NCBI GenBank assembly: GCA_017428785.1
Contig: JAFRQD010000067.1
Location: forward strand, 34,868-98,867
Length of the DNA: 64,000 nucleotides
Reading direction: 5' to 3'
Source of the DNA: Bacteroidaceae bacterium
GTDB taxonomy: Bacteria > Bacteroidota > Bacteroidia > Bacteroidales > Bacteroidaceae
Within the stretch, counting starts at the first letter, position 1; each line of letters starts with the position of its first letter. Positions 1 to 7,507 of the stretch are shown in pieces. The notes beneath the pieces were generated by a model. It was not told the DNA's origin and did not search any database. It was given only the letters and a program-made list of their open reading frames with translations. Made by a program: the position numbers and the translations under genes.

Positions 1-1
1 C

Positions 2-1846
2 CTTCTTGACCTCGACCTGAATCAGGAAATGAAGGTGATGGAGGCAGGGTCCTTTGTGGAACCTTTGCTCGACCACGGCTTCTTCCTGCTTGCCGGCACG
101 CCTAAGGAAGGTCAGTCGCTCGACGAAGTGAAAGACCTCCTGCTTGCAGAAATAGAGAAACTGAAGGCGGGCGACTTCGACGACGACTTGCTCCTAGCCG
201 CTCTCAACAACAAGAAACTCGACGAACTGCGCAGTCTCGACCACAATCAGGCTCGCACGAGCAAGATGCTCGACGCCTTCATCAACGGCATCGACTGGCA
301 GCAACAGGTCGGCCAGATGGACCGCCTCGCAAAGATAACAAAGGAGGAAGTCGTCGCCTTTGCCAATCGCTTCTTTACCGAAGGCTATGTGACTGTCTAT
401 AAGCGGCAGGGCGAGGACACCACGCAGAAGAAGATAGACAAGCCCGCCATCACGCCCATTCCCACGAACCGCGACCTCGTAAGTCAGTTCGTGAAGGACA
501 TTCAGGAGGCAAAGGTCGACCCAATCGAGCCCCTGTTCCTCGACTTCGAGAAGGACCTCTCGTTCTTCAAAACGCAGAAAGGCTTGCCCGTCATCTACAA
601 GCAGAACACCGAAAACGGCCTCTTCGAGCTGCAGTTCCGCTACGAGTTCGGGCAGGAGGACGACAATCGCTACGATGTGGCAGCCAGCTACATCGACTAC
701 CTTGGCACCGACAAGCTCTCTGCTGCTCAGGTCAAGCAACAGTTCTACAAGATGGCCTGCAACTACGCCATCAGCGTGAATGCAGATGCCATTACCATCG
801 GTCTGAGCGGCCTCGCCGAGTACATGCCCGATGCGCTCGCCCTGCTCGAAGATCTGCTCCATAATGCCAAAGTTGACCAGAACGCCTACGAGCAGATGGT
901 TGGTCTCATCCTGAAGAACCGACAGGACCAGAAGGCAGAGCAGCGCAGCTGCTTCACCATGCTCGGTCAGTATGGGATGTATGGTCCTCACAACGCCCTC
1001 CGCGACAACATGACGGCCCAGCAATTGCAGGAAACCAATCCTCAGGAACTGCTCGACCTCCTGAAGAATATTTCCCAGTACGAGCACCAAGTCCTCTATT
1101 ACGGTCCTATCTTGAAGGAAAAGCTGGATGGCTGCGTGTCCGACCTGCATCCCACCGTTAGCGACCTCAAGCCCGTGCCCGAGGGCGAGCCATACAAGTT
1201 GCAACTGGCCACAACTCCGGAAGTCCTCATCGCACCCTACGATGCCAAGAACATCTATATGCGCATGTATTATAACGAGGGGAAAGAGACCAACATCGAG
1301 GAGCACGCCGTCATCGAGGTCTTCAACGAATACTTTGGCGGAGGCATGAACGGCGTAGTCTTCCAGGAGTTGCGCGAGGCTCGCGGACTGGCCTATAATG
1401 CTATGGCATACTATCTTACCCCTGCCAAGAAGGGGCAGCCCGAGTACTTCCTCACACACATCATCACCCAGAATGACAAGATGATGGATTGCGTCAACCA
1501 GTTCCGTGAAATCATCGACAAGATGCCCGAGAACGAAGGCGCCTTCCAGATTGCCAAGGATGCCCTGACGAAGCAGATTGCCAGCCGTCGCACCACAAAA
1601 TTCGGCGTCATTCAGGCCTATATCTCTGCCAAGCGACAAGGTTTCGACTTCGATATCGACAAGAAGATTTACGAGGACTTGCAAGGCCTCGGCCTTAAGG
1701 ATATTGCCGATTTCGAGAAGAAGTTCATGGCTCAGAAGACGGGCCGCTATTTCATCCTCGGCAACGAGAAGGAACTCGACATGGCTGCCCTCGGCCAGAT
1801 AGGGCCAATCCGACGCGTCTCGCTTGAGGAAGTCTTCGGATATTAA
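2..1846 (+). CDS. M16 family zinc metallopeptidase (insulinase/pitrilysin-like), 3' part
   Basis: The frame is open from base 2, so the gene starts upstream of the window; the ATG at 29 is an internal Met. About 614 residues are visible. The segment with FGGGMNGVVFQELRE and GLAYNA is typical of the second half of M16 peptidases, where the C-terminal domains form the closed substrate chamber. The HxxEH zinc motif expected in the first domain is not in the visible part and should lie upstream. M16 peptidases of this size in Bacteroidales are usually exported and degrade peptides; localisation cannot be judged here because the N-terminus is missing. A strong hairpin terminator follows directly. 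Family is confident, substrate is unknown. Confidence 0.88.
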   Translation, partial: LLDLDLNQEMKVMEAGSFVEPLLDHGFFLLAGTPKEGQSLDEVKDLLLAEIEKLKAGDFDDDLLLAALNNKKLDELRSLDHNQARTSKMLDAFINGIDWQQQVGQMDRLAKITKEEVVAFANRFFTEGYVTVYKRQGEDTTQKKIDKPAITPIPTNRDLVSQFVKDIQEAKVDPIEPLFLDFEKDLSFFKTQKGLPVIYKQNTENGLFELQFRYEFGQEDDNRYDVAASYIDYLGTDKLSAAQVKQQFYKMACNYAISVNADAITIGLSGLAEYMPDALALLEDLLHNAKVDQNAYEQMVGLILKNRQDQKAEQRSCFTMLGQYGMYGPHNALRDNMTAQQLQETNPQELLDLLKNISQYEHQVLYYGPILKEKLDGCVSDLHPTVSDLKPVPEGEPYKLQLATTPEVLIAPYDAKNIYMRMYYNEGKETNIEEHAVIEVFNEYFGGGMNGVVFQELREARGLAYNAMAYYLTPAKKGQPEYFLTHIITQNDKMMDCVNQFREIIDKMPENEGAFQIAKDALTKQIASRRTTKFGVIQAYISAKRQGFDFDIDKKIYEDLQGLGLKDIADFEKKFMAQKTGRYFILGNEKELDMAALGQIGPIRRVSLEEVFGY

Positions 1847-1863
1847 GCCTGCTCATCGATAAG

Positions 1864-1901
1864 ACAATAGCCTGAGGTTCATGCCCCAGGCTATTGTTTT
1901 T
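1864..1901 (+). terminator. Rho-independent terminator of the M16 peptidase gene
   Basis: An 11-bp perfect stem (acaatagcctg with caggctattgt), a 12-nt loop and a following T run lie 18 bases after the stop codon. Confidence 0.85.
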
Positions 1902-1969
1902 TATCACACCGAGAAGGGAAAAGACTCACAGCCGCATCGGAATGCTTGTTCTTGCCATTCTTGCTTTTT

Positions 1970-2053
1970 GATTCGCAGGTTGCGCTTGTCGATTCGCAGG
2001 TTGCGTATGTTGGTATGCAACTTGTGTCTCTTAATTCGCAACTTGCGTTCTAA
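1970..2053 (+). repeat. Array of four 21-bp degenerate units (family C)
   Basis: Four back-to-back units start at 1970, 1991, 2012 and 2033. Each has the core (a/t)tcgca(g/a)(g/c)ttgcg. The period is exactly 21 bp. Related four-unit arrays lie at 45656-45739 and, inverted, at 50430-50514. The small ORF over it has no start context and reads only repeated R/L-rich residues. Confidence 0.85.
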
Positions 2054-2064
2054 CAATATAACAT

Positions 2065-2144
2065 AGCGTGCTTAGTTTGCCAACATGGCACGTTAAGTTT
2101 GCCAACATGGCACGTTAAGTTTGCCAACTAAGCGTGCTTAGTTT
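2065..2144 (+). repeat. Array of about 22-bp units, AT-rich form (family A/D)
   Basis: Two identical 22-bp units at 2085-2106 and 2107-2128 (core cacgttaagtttgccaac) are flanked by variant units with gcgtgcttagtttgcc at 2065-2084 and 2129-2144. The last unit overlaps the stop codon of the minus-strand gene that follows. Together with the family C array it forms a composite that recurs inverted at 50.3-50.5 kb. Confidence 0.85.
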
Positions 2145-2523
2145 ATCTGTTAGGGGCAGGACGTGAACCTGTCTTCTTGAATTTCTTGTCCCAGATGAGA
2201 ATCCAGCTGCCTTTGCGGCTGGTAATCGTTTCAGCCGAGACAGACAAAACTTCTCCAACGTTGCTAATGCTCTGCGACGCTGTGACTCTTCCCTTTACAT
2301 CAAAGATGCGATAGAAGCCCGAGCTCTTCCCGACGAAGAACGTGCTTCCCCAGCCAACCACTTCGCCCACGCTGCTGCGGGCAAATCCTTTAATCTGCTT
2401 TCCCTTCGCATCATAAAGCCGATACCAATTCCCGTCCGACTCGATATAGGATATCTCCTGTGCCGCTGCAATTCCCGCAAACAGCAAAGCTATGAGTGCC
2501 AGCGAAATACGTCCTCTCTTCAT
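2143..2523 (-). CDS. Small secreted protein of unknown function
   Basis: This 126-residue protein has a clear signal peptide (hydrophobic residues 6-20, cleavage after AAAQ). The mature part contains two or three similar strands: W-Y-R-L-Y-D-A-K-G-K, then F-Y-R-I-F-D-V-K-G-R, then W-I-L-I-W-D-K-K. This suggests a small repeated beta-blade fold with a V-G-E-V motif between blades. It starts 11 bases after the GH3 stop and is probably the last gene of the fmt-GH3 transcript. Its stop lies inside a repeat array. I do not recognise a function; small KSG-like secreted proteins of this shape are common in Bacteroidales. Confidence 0.7.
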   Translation of the reverse strand: MKRGRISLALIALLFAGIAAAQEISYIESDGNWYRLYDAKGKQIKGFARSSVGEVVGWGSTFFVGKSSGFYRIFDVKGRVTASQSISNVGEVLSVSAETITSRKGSWILIWDKKFKKTGSRPAPNR

Positions 2524-2534
2524 ACAGTAAGGTT

Positions 2535-4754
2535 TTATTGTAAAGTGAACTTTACCTTGCAGGTCAGGCGGTCGCTGGCGTCGCCTGCTTGAGCAACGAA
2601 CTGGCCTGGCTCAGCTTTCCAGTCGTCGCTTGCTTCGTCCCAGAAGGAGAGGGCTCGCTTGTCGGTCTTGAGTGTGACGGTCTTTGTCTCGCCGGGCTTG
2701 AGGCTGACTTTCTGGAAAGCCTTCAGCTCCTTGACTGGTCGGTCAACGCTGCATTTCGAGTCGGTTATGTAGAGCTGCACCACATCGCTACCCTCCATGC
2801 TTCCTGTGTTCGTGACATCAACGGTAAAGGTCATGTTGCCGTCCGTCGTGACTGCGTTCACTGCTTTCAGGTTGCTGACCTTGAAGGTCGTGTAGCTCAG
2901 GCCATGACCAAAGGCGAAGGCGGGCTTCAGCTTCTGCTTGTCCGTCCAGCGATAGCCTACATAGATGCCTTCCTTGTACTCCTCGTCGATTATCTTCTTT
3001 CCCTCGCGCCAGATACCAGGAAAGGCAGCCTCACCAAAACTATGAGCGCCGACCTGACTCAGGTTCTCGTACCATGTGAAGGGCAGATGGCCGCTCGGAT
3101 TGGTGTTGCCAAGCAGAACGTCGGCCAGTCCGATGCCTGCCTCGCTGCCCAGGAACCAGCCCTGCACGATGGCGGGAACTTGCTTGCGCCAAGGCATGCA
3201 GACGGCGTTGCCGCTGATGTTGACGTAGATGGTGTTCTTGTTGACGGCAGCAATGGCCGTGATGAGTTTGTCCTGACCGTATGGCAGCTCCATCGACTTG
3301 CGGTCGTGCCCCTCGCAATCCTGATAGTCGCTCTTGTTCAGGCCGCCGAAGATGATGACGTAATCTGCCGTCTTAGCCTTCTCTACTGCCTCTGCGATAA
3401 GGACTTCAGGAGTCCGGTCGTCCTTGAGGTTCTGTCCCGTGGAGACACCATTGTAGTTGCCACCCACATCTCCGACATAGCCGCGGGCAAAGTCAACGTT
3501 GCCAATGCCTTTCAGACGCATCTTCAGACCTTCGAGCGGACTGATTTCGTGCTGTGCTTTCAAGGAACTTGAGCCGCCGCCAACCGTCATCATCTTGATG
3601 GCGTTCTCGCCCACGACCAGAATCTTCTTGCCTTGCGGCTTGATGGGCAGGATGTTGCCTTCGTTCTGCAGGAGGACAATGCCCTCAGCGGCAACCTTCT
3701 GAGCCACTTCATAATGACTCTCGCTGCAAAGGAAACCGTATGGCCTCTGCTTGTTCATCGTGGTGCGGAAGAAGAGACGAAGCACGCGGCGCACCTTCTC
3801 GTCGAGTTCCTTCGTGGTGTACTTGCCTTCCACAATGGCCTTCTGGTATTGCTTCGAGAGGTAATACATGTCGTAAGCATTCGTGGCGCCCATCGTCAGG
3901 CCGTCTGTCCAAGTTCCGAACTCCATGTCGAGCCCGTTCCGTACGGCTTGGTCGAAGTCGTGTGCGCCGCCCCAGTCGCTGACGAGCACGCCGTCGAAGC
4001 CCCAATCCTTCTTCAGTATCTTATTGAGCGTGTACTGGTTGTGGCAGTTGTGTTCGTCCTTATAAAGGTTGTAAGCGCCCATCACACCCCACGCCTTTCC
4101 TTCCTTCACCGCAGCCTCGAAGCCCGGCAGGTAGATTTCGTGCAAGGCTCTGTCGCTCACAATCACATTGACTTGATGGCGATACTCCTCGTCGTTATTG
4201 AGGCAATAGTGCTTCACGCAACTGGCCACGCCGACGCTTTGCAAGCCTTGAACATAAGGAACTACCATGCGAGAGGTCAGGTAAGGGTCCTCACCCATGT
4301 ACTCGAAGTTGCGGCCTCCGAGAGGTGTGCGATAGATGTTGATGCCAGGGGCCAATATCATGCCTTTTCCGCGATATAGCCCTTCTTCGCCCAAGGCGTG
4401 GCCGTAAGCACGGGAAACTTCAGGGTTCCATGATGCTGCCAGACAGGTGAGGGCAGGGAAAGCCACACAAGAGTCGTTGCTCTGCCCGGCCTGCTCCCAT
4501 TCGTCCCAAAGCACATCAGGCCGAACGCCATGAGGTCCGTCGTCGGTCCAAAAGTCAGGAATGCCGAGACGCTTCACGCCGGCACTCGAGAACTTGCTCT
4601 GCGCGTGAATGACACCAATCTTCTCGGCAAGCGTCATGCGCTTGAGGGCATCTTCTACACGAGCCTCAATGTCTTTGGTCGGGTCGAGGTAAACGGGAAC
4701 TTGTGCTTGCAAGAGAGAGGCAAAAGCAAAAAGGAGGAGGGTTATCTTCTTCAT
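2535..4754 (-). CDS. Glycoside hydrolase family 3 (beta-glucosidase or beta-xylosidase type)
   Basis: The 739-residue enzyme has a signal peptide of about 18 residues, so it is periplasmic or outer-surface. The TIM-barrel domain comes first, then the alpha/beta sandwich domain, then a fibronectin-III-like C-terminal domain from about residue 640. Asp260 in VSDWGGAHD matches the GH3 catalytic nucleophile. NFEYMGEDPYL and KHYCLNNDEE are usual GH3 substrate-binding segments. Members hydrolyse terminal beta-linked glucose or xylose from oligosaccharides; substrate cannot be fixed from sequence alone. It begins 7 bases after fmt on the same strand, an odd partner that suggests read-through rather than shared function. 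Confidence 0.93.
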   Translation of the reverse strand: MKKITLLLFAFASLLQAQVPVYLDPTKDIEARVEDALKRMTLAEKIGVIHAQSKFSSAGVKRLGIPDFWTDDGPHGVRPDVLWDEWEQAGQSNDSCVAFPALTCLAASWNPEVSRAYGHALGEEGLYRGKGMILAPGINIYRTPLGGRNFEYMGEDPYLTSRMVVPYVQGLQSVGVASCVKHYCLNNDEEYRHQVNVIVSDRALHEIYLPGFEAAVKEGKAWGVMGAYNLYKDEHNCHNQYTLNKILKKDWGFDGVLVSDWGGAHDFDQAVRNGLDMEFGTWTDGLTMGATNAYDMYYLSKQYQKAIVEGKYTTKELDEKVRRVLRLFFRTTMNKQRPYGFLCSESHYEVAQKVAAEGIVLLQNEGNILPIKPQGKKILVVGENAIKMMTVGGGSSSLKAQHEISPLEGLKMRLKGIGNVDFARGYVGDVGGNYNGVSTGQNLKDDRTPEVLIAEAVEKAKTADYVIIFGGLNKSDYQDCEGHDRKSMELPYGQDKLITAIAAVNKNTIYVNISGNAVCMPWRKQVPAIVQGWFLGSEAGIGLADVLLGNTNPSGHLPFTWYENLSQVGAHSFGEAAFPGIWREGKKIIDEEYKEGIYVGYRWTDKQKLKPAFAFGHGLSYTTFKVSNLKAVNAVTTDGNMTFTVDVTNTGSMEGSDVVQLYITDSKCSVDRPVKELKAFQKVSLKPGETKTVTLKTDKRALSFWDEASDDWKAEPGQFVAQAGDASDRLTCKVKFTLQ

Positions 4755-4761
4755 AACATTA

Positions 4762-5739
4762 TTAATATATATTGGTAATCTTTGTTCCTCTTAAAAGGTC
4801 AGCCACAGGCATGCGCTTCTTGCCAGCAAGCTGCACTTCGTCGAGGGAGAGTGAGCCTCCAGGCAAGGATACTTGCAAAGGGCCAGAGCCTTTAGAGGCT
4901 TTATAGACCTTCATTTCGGTCTCTTTGCCGTTTGCGATGACTTGCGTCCAAGCGGCAGGGTAGGGACTGAGGCCACGGATGAAGTTGTATGCGCTCTCGA
5001 GCGTGTGTTCTTTCCAACGGATTTGGCAAGTGTCCTTGAATATCTTTGGGGCAGGGCGCAACGGCTCGTCCGTCATGAACTGACTTTGGTCGGTGGCTTT
5101 TGCCTCTCCGCTTTCGATGAGCCGCACCGTCTTGATGACGAGCTCAGCCCCTTGCATCATGAGTTTGTCGTGCACGTCTTCGGCACAATCGTCCTCGGCA
5201 ATGGGAATCCTTTCCTGCAGGATGATGCGTCCCGTATCAATCTGTTCGTCGAGGAAGAACGTCGTAATGCCTGTCTCTTTGTCGCCATTGATGATGGCCC
5301 AATTGATGGGAGCAGCGCCTCGATACTGGGGAAGCAAGGCAGCGTGCAGGTTGAAGGTGCCGAGAGGCGGCAGGCTCCACACCACTTCGGGCAGCATTCG
5401 GAAGGCCACGACTATCTGCAGGTCGGGTTTCAAGGCCTTGAGCTCTTCGAGGAAAGCCTCGTCGCGCAGCTTCTCGGGCTGCAGGACGGGGATGCCTCTC
5501 TCGAGGGCAAACTTCTTGACGGGGCTGCTTTGCAGGACATCGTGATGCCTGCCGATGGCTTTGTCGGGCATCGTGACGACGCCTACCACATCGCAGCCTT
5601 CCTCGATGAGCCGCTTGAGCGACTGCACCGCGAAGTCGGGCGTGCCCATGAAGACGATGCGGACCCCCTCTAACTCCCCCTTTATGGGGAGAACCTGTAG
5701 AGGGGGAGTTTGGGATTGGGGGCTAAAGTTCTTTGACAT
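4762..5739 (-). CDS. fmt: Methionyl-tRNA formyltransferase with a repeat-derived N-terminus
   Basis: Fmt formylates the initiator Met-tRNA. The core RIVFMGTPDFA and the NLHAALLPQYRGAAPINWAI segment (formyl-THF binding) are typical, followed by the C-terminal OB-like domain. The only ATG that keeps the first beta strand is at 5739, 17 bases inside the end of the upstream DUF1080 gene. Starting there adds about 26 residues before RIVF, and most are encoded by a palindromic intergenic-type repeat (5664-5706). A start at the GTPDF Met (5652) would delete the conserved strand. So the repeat seems to have been taken into the gene, or a non-ATG start is used. Product is confident; start is not. Confidence 0.9.
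   Translation of the reverse strand: MSKNFSPQSQTPPLQVLPIKGELEGVRIVFMGTPDFAVQSLKRLIEEGCDVVGVVTMPDKAIGRHHDVLQSSPVKKFALERGIPVLQPEKLRDEAFLEELKALKPDLQIVVAFRMLPEVVWSLPPLGTFNLHAALLPQYRGAAPINWAIINGDKETGITTFFLDEQIDTGRIILQERIPIAEDDCAEDVHDKLMMQGAELVIKTVRLIESGEAKATDQSQFMTDEPLRPAPKIFKDTCQIRWKEHTLESAYNFIRGLSPYPAAWTQVIANGKETEMKVYKASKGSGPLQVSLPGGSLSLDEVQLAGKKRMPVADLLRGTKITNIY
5662..5722. repeat. Hairpin repeat (family E) inside the fmt 5' coding region
   Basis: ccccctcta at 5664-5672 pairs with tagaggggg at 5698-5706, with ctccccc and ggggag inside. It resembles the G/C-run hairpin elements between other genes in the window (for example 25548-25676 and 42965-43036). Confidence 0.75.
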
Positions 5740-6721
5740 AGATGTTCCTGAAGTAGCAGCGGCTGCCGTGGGCCTGCATCTCTATCTGTTCCTTGGGGAA
5801 GATGGGCTGCTTGCGGTCCCAATAGTTCTCGAGGACGACGTCGTCAACCACTTTGACGCCATTGAGCCAAACCGTCACCTTTTCGCCCTTCATGATGATG
5901 CGGAAGGTGTTCCATTCGCCCAGCTTGTTGTCTTCCACGCTGGTCGGTTTGCTGGGGTTCTTCTGATTGTTGTAGAGACCGCCAGAGCCAACCTGAGCGC
6001 CGACATTCGTGCGACGTATGTCCCATATCTGGACTTGTGGTGCACCACGCAGATAGACGCCAGCATCAGGCTCCTTGCCGTTCGGGTCGAGGCGCCAGTC
6101 TACGAGCAGTTCGAAGTCGGCATAGTCCTTCACCGTGCAGATGTTGTCCCATCCGTGACCGATGTAGACGAGTTCTCCGTTCTCTACGATCCAGTCTTTC
6201 TTCATCAGTTCGTCGGCTTTCTTCTGTGCTTCGGCCAGTTCGCTGCTGCTCATCTTGCCACGCTTGATGGGGTTCTCGACGAGGCCTTTCCAGCCATCGA
6301 GGTCTTTTCCGTTGAAGAGGCAGACGAAGCCCTCTTCGTTTTGATTGGCATTGTTGAGCCAAATCCGGGCATCTCTCCTTTGGCCCGCCTTGAGCAAGGG
6401 AAGGATGTAGGTGAGAGTCTGGCGCGTCTCCTTTCCATTGTATTCGGGGTGATTGGAAAGAATTGTCCAGATGGTTTGAGCTGCAGGATAGGCCAGATAC
6501 TCGTCCTTCAAAAGGGAAGTGGCATAGGCGAGGGCCTGATATGTTCCTGTGTTTGCCATCAACTTGAGAGCCGCCTCCTGTTGTTTTTGGTCTCTGGTCT
6601 GCTCAATGATGTGACGCAAGGCAATGACCTGATTCTCCGGCGTCAGGACCTGTGCTCGCATGTGGGAGAAGGAGCAAGGGGCGAGGAGCAGGAGAAATGA
6701 AATGATAAGTTTTGATTTCAT
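5723..6721 (-). CDS. DUF1080 (3-keto-disaccharide hydrolase domain) secreted protein
   Basis: The 332-residue protein has a signal peptide (residues 1-24). Residues 25-140 look helical and repeat-like. The DUF1080 jelly-roll starts at about residue 145 with FVCLFNGKDLDGWKG, the hallmark of this family, and ends with HGSRCYFRNIYVKEL. Related proteins bind or cleave oxidised disaccharides, and the domain is often found near ThuA proteins, one of which is at 60.9 kb. The stop overlaps the fmt start by 17 bases. The DNA for the hydrophobic signal core (about 6670-6700) resembles the 'ggagcaaggagcagg' repeat words in hisH. Substrate unknown. Confidence 0.85.
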   Translation of the reverse strand: MKSKLIISFLLLLAPCSFSHMRAQVLTPENQVIALRHIIEQTRDQKQQEAALKLMANTGTYQALAYATSLLKDEYLAYPAAQTIWTILSNHPEYNGKETRQTLTYILPLLKAGQRRDARIWLNNANQNEEGFVCLFNGKDLDGWKGLVENPIKRGKMSSSELAEAQKKADELMKKDWIVENGELVYIGHGWDNICTVKDYADFELLVDWRLDPNGKEPDAGVYLRGAPQVQIWDIRRTNVGAQVGSGGLYNNQKNPSKPTSVEDNKLGEWNTFRIIMKGEKVTVWLNGVKVVDDVVLENYWDRKQPIFPKEQIEMQAHGSRCYFRNIYVKEL

Positions 6722-6746
6722 AGTTTTAGAGTTAAGAGTAAAAAAA

Positions 6747-6774
6747 GCCCCTTCCCTTTAGGGGAGGGGTTAGG
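6747..6774. repeat. Short hairpin repeat (family E) between mce and the DUF1080 gene
   Basis: agccccttccctttaggggaggggt forms a compact palindrome. It belongs to the same G/C-run class as other family E copies. Confidence 0.65.
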
Positions 6775-6782
6775 CCAAATGA

Positions 6783-7187
6783 TTATTCTTCGCAAAGTTC
6801 AGTCAGAATGCTGCATGTGCTCTTCGGATGCAGGAAGGCGATGTGGAGGCCGTCTGCACCTTTGCGTGGAGCCTTGTCGATGAGGCGGATGCCCTTGCTG
6901 TCGCACATGGCGAGCGCTTCGCTCACACCGTCTTCAACCTTGAAGGCAACGTGATGAACGCCCTTGCCGCCATTGTCGAGGAACTTCTGGACGGTGCTCT
7001 CGGGGCATGTGGGCTCCAGGAGCTCGAGTTTCACTTCGCCGACTTTGAGGAAGGCGGTCTTTACTTTTTGGTCTTCTACAACTTCTGTTTTGTAAACCTC
7101 CAGTCCGAGAACGTCCTGGAAATAGGGCAGAACTTCGTCGATGCTCTGTACGGCGATGCCCAGATGCTCAATACGTGAAATCTTCAT
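6783..7187 (-). CDS. mce: Methylmalonyl-CoA epimerase
   Basis: This 134-residue glyoxalase-fold enzyme interconverts (R)- and (S)-methylmalonyl-CoA in the succinate-to-propionate route. The N-terminal IEHLGIAV holds the first metal-binding His, and GVHHVAFKV holds the next. The chosen ATG (7187) matches the usual family start just before the first strand; a longer frame upstream would add unsupported residues. A canonical promoter lies at 7240-7270. Its partner decarboxylase is encoded 34 kb away at 41.4-45.5 kb, so the pathway genes are split. Confidence 0.92.
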   Translation of the reverse strand: MKISRIEHLGIAVQSIDEVLPYFQDVLGLEVYKTEVVEDQKVKTAFLKVGEVKLELLEPTCPESTVQKFLDNGGKGVHHVAFKVEDGVSEALAMCDSKGIRLIDKAPRKGADGLHIAFLHPKSTCSILTELCEE

Positions 7188-7239
7188 GATGTGTTTGTTT
7201 ATTAGTTTGAAGTTTATTGGTTTATTTATAAAACTTGCG

Positions 7240-7270
7240 CAAAGATACAAAAACTTGCGAAAATCACAAA
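7240..7270 (-). promoter_or_regulatory. Bacteroidetes promoter of mce
   Basis: On the minus strand TTTG (7267-7270) is followed by 19 bp and TATCTTTG (7240-7247), an exact match to the -33/-7 consensus. The leader is about 50 nt. Confidence 0.8.
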
Positions 7271-7376
7271 GGGAAAACCCAATTTTCTTTAGTTTTAGGG
7301 GCGAAAAAGCGGTCTTGCCAAGGTTGTCTTGCTTGGGCTGATATGGAATGGATTCAACTGCCTGCAGCGGTGCCTG

Positions 7377-7484
7377 AAAACGCCGCCTGCGGAATTGCCC
7401 AACGCCGCACGCGGAAATGCCAATCGCCGCACGCGGAAATGACCAACGCCGCAGGCGGCGTTTTGGGTCGCCGCAGGCGGTTCT
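7377..7484. repeat. GC-rich array of about 22-bp units (family A)
   Basis: Four units share the core aacgccgcacgcggaaatgcc with variants. The outer units are inverted relative to each other (aaaacgccgcctgcgg at the left, ccgcaggcggcgtttt at the right), so the array is bounded by inverted repeats. A further ccgcaggcgg follows. It fills the gap between dnaG and the mce promoter. Confidence 0.85.
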
Positions 7485-7507
7485 TTAATCTGTTGTGTTT
7501 GAGGTGG

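Noticed and set aside
194-1684. Long minus-strand frame (496 residues) opposite the M16 peptidase
   Set aside because: It mirrors the codons of a clearly conserved peptidase, has no recognisable domain and arises from GC-biased third positions.
1881-2066. Small Arg/Leu-rich protein
   Set aside because: The frame is just the translation of the 21-bp repeats and the terminator; no start context or promoter.
2067-2144. Transposon terminal inverted repeats
   Set aside because: No transposase or target duplication near; the sequence is a tandem array of 22-bp units.
7377-7484. CRISPR array
   Set aside because: Units are contiguous, degenerate and number about four, there are no unique spacers of constant length and no cas genes.
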